This document shows, one piece after another, positions 6,182-11,966 of a DNA stretch of 11,966 nt. Positions within the stretch are counted from its first letter, which is position 1; each line of letters begins with the position of its first letter. A program made the translations under genes and the position numbers. The stretch lies in contig BQKZ01009438.1 of assembly GCA_036244855.1 (NCBI GenBank), positions 1-11,966 of the forward strand. The letters are read 5' to 3'. Source of the DNA: Temnopleurus reevesii (taxonomy: Eukaryota; Echinodermata; Echinoidea; Temnopleuroida; Temnopleuridae). The notes beneath the pieces were generated by a model. That model was not told the DNA's origin and searched no databases. It saw nothing but the letters and a program-made list of their open reading frames with translations.

Positions 6182-7328
6182 GTTCCAAGAGGTGCAGGGT
6201 CCTCTCCAGGGTGATACCCGAAATCTGCAGGACAAAGTAAGAATCTGTAGGAAGCTAATCTAAACGATCCATCTTGGAGGCCCTGCGCTTTGGAGCCCTG
6301 TTTCAACAGGAGCAGGGTCTCCTGCAGGACGATGTGAGAAATCGTCAGGATAGGGTAAAGATATATGCATGATATTGCTATTTACAATCCATCGTGGAGA
6401 CATGGATGTTGATGAGCCTTCCATTGCTGTAGATCCGTCTTGGAGCCATGTCACATTATGTGGAGGAAAAAAAGAGTTGGCTGAAGCTCTGCGCATTGGA
6501 GCCATGTTCCAACATTAGCAGGGTGTCCTGTAGGACGACGCAAGAAATTAGCAGGATAGGCCGAAGATATTTAAGAAACTACTCTTAACAATTCATAGTG
6601 GAGACATGGACGCAGATGAGCCTCCTACTGCTGTAGATCCATCTTGGAGGCTCTCCGCGTTGGAGCCCTGTTCCAACATAGGCAGGGTCTCCTGTAGGAC
6701 GACGCAAGGAATCTTCAGGATAGGGTGAAGATATGCAAGAAACTATTTTTTACAATCCATGGTGGAGACATGAATGTAGATGAGCCTTCCATTGCTGTAG
6801 ATCCATCTTGGAGGCTCTGCGCGTTGGAGCCCTGTTCCAACATCAGCAGGGTCTTCTGCAGGACGATGTGAGGAATCGTCAGGATAGGGTGAAGACATGC
6901 AGGAAATTGCTATTTACAATCCATCGTGGAGATATGGACGCAGATGAGCCACCCACTGCTGTAGATCTGTCTTGGAGTCATGTCACATTATGTGGAGAAA
7001 AAAAAAAGTTGGCTGAAGCTCTGCGCATTGGAGCCATGTTCCAACATTAGCAGGGTGTCCTGTAGGATGACGCTAGAAATCTTCAGGATAGGCTGAAGAT
7101 ACGCAGGAAATTGCTATTCACAATTCATGGTGGAGACATGGACGCAGATGAGCCTCCTACTGCTGTAGATCCATCTTGGAGGCTCTGCGCGTTGGAGCCC
7201 TGTTCCAACATCAGCAGGGTCTTCTGCAGGACGACACAAGAAATCTTCAGGATAGGGTGAAGATATGCAGGAAACTACTAGTTACAATCCATCATGGAGA
7301 TAGGGATGCAGATGAGACTCTAACTCTA
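6182..7328 (+). repeat. tandem array of 164/204-bp units with higher-order A-B-A structure
   Basis: Units starting with TCTTGGAG begin at 6272, 6438, 6642, 6806, 6970 and 7174, giving lengths 166, 204, 164, 164, 204 and a last unit of about 155. A diverged, shortened copy precedes them (6182-6271). The 204-bp B units (6438 and 6970) carry 40 extra bases containing CATGTCACATTATGTGGAG and an A-run, just before GCTCTGCGC. The order A-B-A A-B-A and shared variants show duplication of a three-unit block of about 534 bp: GATGTGAG with AATCGTC in units 1 and 4, and CATTAG in both B units. B is 68 codons exactly, while A is not a multiple of three. In the best frame a unit reads EALRVGALFQHQQGLLQDD, then RNRQDRVKTCRKLL, then GDMDADEPPTAVD. 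No protein family is recognised. Confidence 0.9.
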
Positions 7329-7350
7329 AAGTGGTTAATAAATACAGGAT

Positions 7351-7467
7351 GCAGGCAGCAGGAACATTCCAATGCTCTTCATTAAATTCCTAAGCAAACA
7401 GTTAAGTATCATATTAGAGTTATGATAAATGGCTGGTTTTCTATACATTCAGTATGAGGAAACCAGA
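7351..7467 (+). repeat. dispersed repeat, copy 2
   Basis: This is the partner of 1998-2121 in the same orientation. Landmarks are CAGGCAGCAGGAACATT, TTCATTAAAT, GCAAACAGTTAAGT, AAATGGC and a closing GAGGAAACC. It begins almost directly where the tandem array ends. The two copies differ at roughly a quarter to a third of positions, so they are old relative to the array units. Confidence 0.6.
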
Positions 7468-7611
7468 AATTTTAATACATAAAACTCGTATAGATGAGCC
7501 ATTTCTGCCTGAATCAACTGCAGTAACCACATCCGGAGATCGCTAAAACGTTCCATAATGTGGCGTATATGATTGTGTCTATGCCTAGTTTAGACAAACA
7601 ACCGTTCCGCC
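7468..7611. other. unassigned spacer
   Basis: There is no gene or repeat that I can support between the dispersed repeat and the gag-like start codon. No LTR end or primer binding site for the second Gypsy element was found here. Confidence 0.4.
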
Positions 7612-8163
7612 ATGGTTGCTGCGACTGCTATCGCCTCAGAGTTGCTGTCATTTGATGATTTCTTGGGTAGCATTTTGGGTGGTCCAGAACAACAAACTGC
7701 TGCTGCAAGAGTTCATGGGCATGGTCCAAGAAAGGTAGCAGAAGCCCTCAGACTTCCTCAAGCACCTTTAGATTAAGGCGAGTAAGCTTGTGGAAGTTGG
7801 AGAGTTTTCTCCTGAAACAGCAGCCCAAAAGCTGCTTGACAGATTTAAATTAGGTTGCCCTGACGAGTATATACTCAATGTCACTAATCTCCACAACCAA
7901 ATAGTTGCTCCCCCGTTTAGTAAACTGATTAGCATAATACAGGAGGCCGAGGCGACGAGAGACGCGGATATGGCGCAATACAGACCCAAAGCAGGCAAGA
8001 AGCTTCATCCAGCAACTTGATGTTTTGAGGTTGAAAGGCTATGCTTCTTCTCATTCTCTTGAATCCTCATCCTAAACACAGCCATCCCAGAAAAAGAAAA
8101 GTAGTAAGAGTAAAGATACTTCTAGGAAATCTATCTCCCGTTCCTCTAACAAAACTTCTCACA
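7612..8163 (+). pseudogene. Gag-like protein remnant
   Basis: An ATG at 7612 in a strong animal context (CCGCCATGG) opens a 54-codon frame that ends at 7774-7776. A second frame carries the better-looking protein: NNKLLLQEFMGMVQER, TAG at 7736, PSDFLKHL, TAG at 7769, then KASKLVEVGEFSPETAAQKL and LDRFKLGCPDEYILNV to a TGA at 8018-8020. A third frame continues with QQLDVLRLKGYASSHSLESS and a Lys/Ser-rich stretch ending at a TGA at 8175-8177. Helical, Leu-rich sequence followed by a basic region and a zinc knuckle fits an LTR-element Gag. I do not recognise the exact family. Frameshifts near 7690 and 7990 and several stops make it non-functional. Confidence 0.6.
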
Positions 8164-8177
8164 GTAATTCATCCTGA

Positions 8178-8349
8178 TGCCCCGTAAGAGTGTTGGTCTG
8201 TTTTCGTTTTGGGCAGTTTGATTATCGTCAAGATGATTGCACTAACCCACCGAATGAGATATTTAGGAATGAAAACATGGCTCTGCGAAAACAGATCATG
8301 GAGGCATGGGAGGCTATGGGTAGGAAATCTGGAAATACAAATAGTCACC
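8178..8349 (+). pseudogene. degenerate CCHC zinc knuckle (nucleocapsid)
   Basis: The frame after the TGA at 8175 reads VCFRFGQFDYRQDDCTNPPN and continues to a TAA. The spacing is that of a retroviral-type knuckle (C-x2-C-x4-H-x4-C). The first and last Cys are kept, the second Cys is Phe and the His is Tyr, so it could not bind zinc in the usual way. It lies between Gag and protease, where this motif belongs in Ty3/Gypsy elements. Confidence 0.6.
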
Positions 8350-8395
8350 CAAACGAATAAAGACCCCTGCTACTGGGCAGGCGGGCGGTCGGGTT

Positions 8396-8750
8396 AGGAA
8401 ACGCCCTAAGAATGTGCGAATGTTCTTCCATAGGGAGTTATCTAGCATTAGTCTACCTGCAGACTTAGTTGGTGAGCCTTGCAAAGCATCTTGTATTATG
8501 GATGACATTGCTACCTCTGGTTTGATAGAGAATGGAAGTGTGGTGAACATGATACAAAAGGATTTTTATAACTACATTTGAAGCTATACATTCACTGAAG
8601 CAACTTTCATGTAACTCTCTGCAGATTGAAGGTGCAAATGGCCAGTCAATATTCGATAATGGCTTTATCTCTGTGCCAATAACTCTTCCGATAGATGTTG
8701 CTGGTATCAATTGTTTGCACAGTATCAATCTGTCTGACAAGAGTCGATAG
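8396..8750 (+). pseudogene. retropepsin-like aspartic protease remnant
   Basis: One frame (8408-8581) reads ADLVGEPCKASCIMDDIATS then GLIENGSVVNMIQKDFYNY and stops at a TGA at 8579. The next frame continues as EAIHSLKQLSCNSLQIEGAN, GQSIFDNGFISVPITLPIDV and ends at a TAG at 8748-8750. In Ty3/Gypsy proteases the core is a hydrophobic pair followed by D-(T/S)-G-(A/S), then a V-x-G-A-N/D-G-x-x-(I/V) strand. Here the active-site triplet (8528-8536) is Glu-Asn-Gly, so the catalytic Asp is lost. The frame change at about 8560-8580 and the stops confirm that it is dead. Confidence 0.72.
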
Positions 8751-8779
8751 AATTCCCGAGCAAATCCCATTCCAAAGAG

Positions 8780-9122
8780 CATGTAAGAAGATGAAAGGCA
8801 ACTTTTACAAAGATCTTTTGGATGCTGATCGTATCAGAACATCTAACAGAGCCCGTATGTCTGGTGCATAAGAATTCTGAGAAATTGCGGATGATGGTCG
8901 ATTACAGACAGCCCAACAAACGAGCTATTCCAGATGCATGTAGCATACAAAAAGTATAAGAGCTGTTTAACTCTTCTCATGGATCTAGTTTCATAACTTT
9001 TATGGATCTTAGTGATGCTTTCTTTCATATTCCATTTCATAGAGATGTAAATACTGTACTTTAACACTCCATTCGGGCTTTTCGAATCCGAAAGAATGCA
9101 ACAAGGTTTGAACGAAAGCTAA
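8780..9122 (+). pseudogene. Ty3/Gypsy reverse transcriptase N-terminal half
   Basis: The start KDLLDADRIRTSNRA is in one frame. From 8837 a second frame reads EPVCLVHKNSEKLRMMVDYR then QPNKRAIPDACSIQKV, TAA at 8957, then HGSSFITFMDLSDAFFHIPF and a TAA at 9062. A third frame from 9060 reads FNTPFGLFESERMQQGL to a TAA at 9120-9122. These are RT blocks 1-4 of Ty3/Gypsy: the D-Y-R-x-(L)-N-K segment, motif A (catalytic Asp codon at 9005), and T-P-F-G-L-(F/Y)-E-x-x-R-M. The YxDD catalytic block and everything after it are missing. At least two frameshifts and one internal stop are present. Confidence 0.85.
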
Positions 9123-9142
9123 GCTATTTTACGAGCACAAAT

Positions 9143-9254
9143 GTGTTTTGGAATGAACTTACAAGATCAGATGAACTAACTGAAAATCAGGCAAAATCTG
9201 ACTATTCGTTCAAAAGTTATGAAGAGTTGAAATCACGATCCCTGCCACTTATGG
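9143..9254 (+). other. junction of unclear origin
   Basis: An open frame starting at 9143 (which runs on into the helicase scrap) reads TENQAKSDYSFKSYEELKSR in this part. It is not recognised. It separates Gypsy RT from helicase similarity, and the exact breakpoint cannot be placed by eye. Confidence 0.3.
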
Positions 9255-9660
9255 AGATCTGTGTCTTCTGCAACCTTGGCAGACTCATTGACTTATACTT
9301 CATCAGAATGGCTTTGCTCACGTGCAGTACTTTGCCCAACAAACCAAGCAACTGAAAGTGTAAATGACATTATGATGGACCAATTCCCAGGCCAACAAAG
9401 AAGGTACATCAGCTCTGATAAGCTCATAAACTGACAAGCTCATAAACTGTGAAAACCATTATCGATATCCAGAAGAGTTTCTGAATACACCATCAACAGG
9501 CATGCCACCACACATTTTGTATCTCAAAGAAAAATGTCCAATAATGCTTCTAATAAGAAACAGGATGACCTCAACCACCCCCAAGCTCTTGAACCAATCC
9601 CTGGAAATCGTAGACTTTGACGACCTGTCAGATGATGACAGCCAAGAAGACGCAGAATAA
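9255..9660 (+). pseudogene. Helitron/PIF1-type helicase C-terminal fragment
   Basis: After VFCNLGRLIDLY in one frame, a second frame (9303-9434) reads EWLCSRAVLCPTNQATESVN and then PGQQRRYISSDKLIN before a TGA at 9432. A third frame (9448-9660) reads CENHYRYPEEFLNTPSTGMP, then PHILYLKEKCPIMLLIRN, and ends with an acidic tail at a TAA (9658-9660). These match the C-terminal blocks of PIF1-like helicases of Helitrons: W-L-x-x-R-A-(I)-L-x-P-x-N, then F-L-N-(S)-x-(x)-(P)-S-G-M-P-P-H-x-L-x-L-K, then I-M-L-L-R-N. The frame break is produced by a 16-bp tandem duplication. The Walker A/B motifs and the Rep domain are absent. It could also come from a stand-alone PIF1-type gene, but Helitron origin is more likely here. 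Confidence 0.82.
9420..9451. repeat. 16-bp tandem duplication inside the helicase fragment
   Basis: AAGCTCATAAACTG with two following bases occurs at 9420-9435 and again at 9436-9451. The two copies differ only in the last two bases. Being one base over a multiple of three, the duplication moves the helicase from one frame to the next and exposes the TGA at 9432. Confidence 0.85.
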
Positions 9661-10119
9661 CCAATTTAAGATATGTCATCTACTTAGCTAGGATAATGTC
9701 ATACTTATATAACAAAGTAACAAGATAATAAAATAAACATAGTTGTGTATTGTTCTTAAGCAAAATAAAATACTTTACTACCATCTTAAAATCTACGAGT
9801 TGTACAGAGAAGGTCGATATTCCCCGCTGCTGCTGAGCGAATTGCCGGCGTGATCTACCAAGTCCAAGACAGCTTGCAAGCTGGTAAGTAAGTGTGTTAT
9901 TGCCTGAATTAATGCCATATACGTTATTTGACCCGTATTTCTTTCCTGTATAGCGCGCGAGGCACGACAATAAATCTGTTAAAAATATACATATTTTCCA
10001 TTCATAAGAGCAATCTGTTCTAAAGAGATTTAATATCCCACCAATCCTCTCTAAAATCATCTTACAATATCACCTTGCATTTTACTAAGATTTAACCAAT
10101 GTACAATTCCTACTTGCCT
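9661..10119. other. AT-rich stretch with a possible exon-donor site
   Basis: The minus strand is open for 126 codons (9680-10060), but its composition is low-complexity and I recognise nothing in it. On the plus strand, 9786-9882 is open and reads AAAERIAGVIYQVQDSLQAG, followed directly by GTAAGTAAG, a near-perfect 5' splice donor at 9883. No family is recognised and no good acceptor is clear upstream. It may be an old host exon or chance. Confidence 0.3.
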
Positions 10120-10247
10120 ATGTGGAGTGCCGCAATGGCTGCCAGCTAGAGCCGGGCAATAGTGAGTGTAAAGCTTTCCGCGCCATGAGCACCGATAAGA
10201 TGGACCAGAGGGCTATACAAGTAGCCACTATTATTATTATCATTATG
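10120..10247 (+). mobile_element. SINE / L2-CR1-type LINE 3' tail
   Basis: The block TGTAAAGC (10167-10174), a GC-rich middle, then GGGCTATACAAGTAGCCAC and an ATT-repeat tail (about 10229-10246) resembles the 3' tail shared by many animal L2/CR1 LINEs and their SINEs. Those typically have TGTAAAGC..., a stem-forming GCGCTATATAA-like block, then (ATT)n. Such tails are the recognition site for the LINE reverse transcriptase. The 5' part (10120-10166) might be the SINE body, but no tRNA, 5S or 7SL head with an A/B box was recognised. The assignment rests on memory of consensus tails. Confidence 0.6.
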
Positions 10248-10589
10248 TACAACTGAAATTTATGAAAAATTGATCGTAATACTTAAAAACACACCTTCCC
10301 CACTGTAAAAAAAAGAAAAAAAGAAATTACATTAAACCAAAGAGATGTGCCTTGGTATTCTTACCTATTTCATCCCATCATAACTTAGTTATTATGATCA
10401 ATGCATTCATACATTCCTGTTAATGTAATTTAACTTTAAATTTTATAGGTGCTATAGGGATTACTCTGCAATATGAAATGTTATTTAGGCAATATTTATT
10501 CCCTTATTTTCTACATGTAGCAGATAAACTATGATAGGTTGTGTACATATAAAGACTAAATGATACCATGCCGTGTTCTTCAATGAAAA
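10248..10589. other. AT-rich non-coding stretch
   Basis: An A-rich tract at about 10308-10326 is the only notable feature. No coding frame or RNA gene is supported. The Mutator-like fragment becomes recognisable after about 10590. Confidence 0.45.
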
Positions 10590-11617
10590 AGAGAAATAGT
10601 TACGAAACAAACAGGAGAGCCTCGGCGGCTGGACGACCGTAAATTCTCTATGATGATGAACATGCTTGCCATGCATGAGCGGACTTTTGACCGGAATTCA
10701 AAACATGTACATGAAGCGACACATTCAGTAGGAAAGGAACATTTAAAGGACGCTGTGAAAATTGTTTGACAGGAATACAAGACTCTGGTCCCAACACTTG
10801 GAAGATGATGATTGATTGATTGATTGCTCTGGGATTAACGGCACTATCAACACAATGTGTCATATAAGTGTCAAGCTTATATTAAGTATATGCATTAACG
10901 AATTTGAAAAATAATTAAGGTAACTACTTTCCCGGGAAAGATTCCCTACTCTTTTTTTCATGTTCTTTAACATGCAAATGGTGTTGCTCTCCTTCTTGGG
11001 ACTTAGAGATGATGAAATAATAAATATAACTGTGACATTCGATGGACCATGGCAAAAGCGTGACATAAGTCACTCTTTGGAGTGGCTAGTGTGATCGATG
11101 TTCACACTGGACTTGTACTAGACTTTCATGAAATGAGTAAATATTGCCACGAATGCTCATCATGTAAACTGATCGAGGGAACACAGGAATATGATAAATG
11201 GATGAATGCGCATATAGATAAATGTAACATCAATTTTGAAGGAAGCTCGGGCGTTATGGAGCAAGAGGCGAGAGAAGTATTATGATCAAGATCAATAGCA
11301 AGAAACAGAATGCGATATACTGCCATGCTCTCGGATGGTGATACTAAAACATTCCATCATCTCTGTAATCTTATGGTGATGATTATCCATTGAGCAAAGA
11401 AGAGTGCATCAATCATGTACAAAAGCAAATGGGAACAGCTTCGCATTCAAAATGACTTGACTATAGCAAGCGTAAAATTACACTTGACGGAAGAGGTTAT
11501 GGCCGTCCAACAGATGGTGCAATAAAGCAACTCACTACGTACTACGGGAAAGCTGTAAGAAACCACGTACATGTAGGTGACCCCAAAGGAATAGCTGAAG
11601 CCGTGAACACAGCATAA
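10590..11617 (+). pseudogene. Mutator-like DDE transposase remnant
   Basis: Pieces lie in order on the plus strand. Piece 1 (10590-10808) has MMMNMLAMHERTFDRNSKH and VGKEHLKDAVKIV, a TGA at 10767, then QEYKTLVP. After an inserted repeat, piece 2 (about 11000-11062) reads RDDEIINITVTFDGPWQKR. Piece 3 (11067-11368) reads LFGVASVIDVHTGLVLDFHE, MSKYCHECSSCK, FEGSSGVMEQEA, a TGA at 11283, then RMRYTAMLSDGDTKTFHHL. Piece 4 (11372-11617) reads EECINHVQKQMG, a TGA at 11453, GAIKQLTTYYGKAVRNH and a TAA. This is the signature of the Mutator-like transposase domain in many invertebrate genomes: F-D-G-x-W-x-K-R, T-G-L-V-x-D, S-K-x-C-x-x-C, G-S-S-x-x-M-E, S-D-G-D-(S/T)-K and E-C-x-N-H-V-x-K. The catalytic-type Asp residues are kept. 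Two frameshifts and four in-frame stops make it dead. Confidence 0.82.
10807..10860 (+). repeat. GATT-repeat-headed insertion in the Mutator-like remnant
   Basis: (GATT)n at about 10808-10826 is followed by GCTCTGGGATTAACGGCACT and then ATCAACACAATG. This combination of a GATT run, a T/G-rich TTAACGcC-like block and AACA is one I associate with a very abundant short repeat in molluscan and other lophotrochozoan genomes. It separates pieces 1 and 2 of the transposase. The right edge is unclear, and sequence up to about 10995 has no transposase similarity. Confidence 0.45.
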
Positions 11618-11966
11618 CGTGAGGCAAACGGATTGCAAGACTCTCCATTAAGTTGAAATTAAAGGCCTTCAGATACGTAGAAAAAGAACTAGATGAGAAG
11701 GGCCAAGAGATGGGTAATGCTGGTTTCGTTGCTAATGAGTTAATGCATCCCAGTCTCAGTAGTGCTTTATCAAATGCTTGTATATCTTTTCTTTATATCT
11801 CATCTATGAATATTCATGAGCTATCAAGCTATATGATTGGTCGATGGGGGCAAACATGCTTTCATATATTTCAACTAGTAAACAAGCGACCAAAACCAAT
11901 TCGGAATATTTTTCAATATACTCAATCGCGGTAGAAATGCACAACTGCGCACGCGCACAACGCGTG
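11618..11966. other. unassigned right end
   Basis: A plus-strand frame (11653-11934) begins KLKAFRYVEKELDEKGQEMG. It is hydrophilic at first and then loses any protein-like character. I recognise no family, and it may be the tail of the Mutator-like element or chance. The last bases (about 11945-11966) are alternating GC/AC, rich in CpG and unlike the AT-rich surroundings. Confidence 0.3.

Larger units (their letters stand above)
7612..9122 (+). mobile_element. decayed Ty3/Gypsy gag-pol without LTRs
   Basis: Four domains lie in the canonical Ty3/Gypsy order on the plus strand: Gag-like (7612-8163), nucleocapsid-type zinc knuckle (about 8191-8240), aspartic protease (8408-8750) and reverse transcriptase (8791-9122). 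They are spread over all three frames with many stops, so the element is dead. RNase H, integrase and LTRs are not seen; the sequence switches to helicase-like similarity by about 9255. It cannot be shown to be the same family as the deleted element at 3055-5218, because the two share no homologous domain. Confidence 0.8.

Noticed and set aside
6182..7328. CRISPR array
   Set aside because: Units are 164-204 bp with no short repeat/unique spacer alternation, and the setting is clearly animal DNA.
8465..8782. 105-codon minus-strand open frame
   Set aside because: It is the shadow of the Gypsy protease region read on the plus strand.
9680..10060. 126-codon minus-strand open frame as a gene
   Set aside because: AT-rich, with no recognisable domain and overlapping a plus-strand segment with a splice-donor-like end; length alone is weak evidence here.
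1..11966. tRNA or rRNA genes
   Set aside because: I looked for cloverleaf landmarks (GGTTCGAATCC-type B boxes) and rRNA core sequences and found none; the tRNA-like match at 3674 is only a primer binding site.
1..11966. A novel defence system or operon
   Set aside because: All recognisable coding sequence is decayed animal transposon or retrocopy. No adjacent intact genes exist that could act together.

Overview
The window looks like intergenic or intronic DNA from an invertebrate animal, and no intact host gene is visible. It is AT-rich. It carries pieces of several animal transposon classes: an L2/CR1-style LINE, piggyBac, two Ty3/Gypsy elements, a Helitron/PIF1-type helicase, a Mutator-like DDE transposase and a SINE-like 3' tail. 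It also holds a ribosomal protein retrocopy and GATT-type simple repeats. There is no operon structure, ribosome binding site spacing or dense coding. The mixture fits a marine invertebrate, perhaps a mollusc or another lophotrochozoan, but the phylum is a guess.

Layout. 1-950 is AT-rich with one possible splice acceptor near 530. 950-1103 holds a weak Tc1/mariner-like DDE scrap. 1900-2130 holds a cluster of short inverted and direct motifs and one copy of a dispersed repeat. 2130-2402 is a LINE reverse transcriptase fragment that abuts a piggyBac transposase fragment (2403-2640). 3055-5218 is a delimited Ty3/Gypsy retrotransposon with TAGT target-site duplications, a 5' LTR, a tRNA-Leu-type primer binding site and one long open frame. 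Gag, protease, RT, RNase H and the integrase catalytic core are all missing, and only a stub of the 3' LTR remains.

5354-5527 (minus strand) is a copy of ribosomal protein S30 with an open frame. 5580-5812 is a LINE ORF1-like fragment. 6182-7328 is a tandem array with an A-B-A / A-B-A higher-order structure. 7351-7467 is the second copy of the dispersed repeat. 7612-9122 is a second, decayed Ty3/Gypsy gag-pol (gag, zinc knuckle, protease, RT, in order). 9255-9660 is a Helitron/PIF1-like helicase fragment broken by a 16-bp tandem duplication. 10120-10247 is an L2/SINE-type 3' tail. 10590-11617 is a Mutator-like transposase broken by frameshifts, stops and an inserted GATT-headed repeat.

No genes here work together as a system. 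The window is best read as a graveyard of nested transposable elements. Nearly every recognisable transposon fragment reads on the plus strand, and the one clear minus-strand coding remnant is the RPS30 copy. The points most worth following are the deleted but open Gypsy derivative, the RPS30 retrocopy, the higher-order tandem array and the strand bias.
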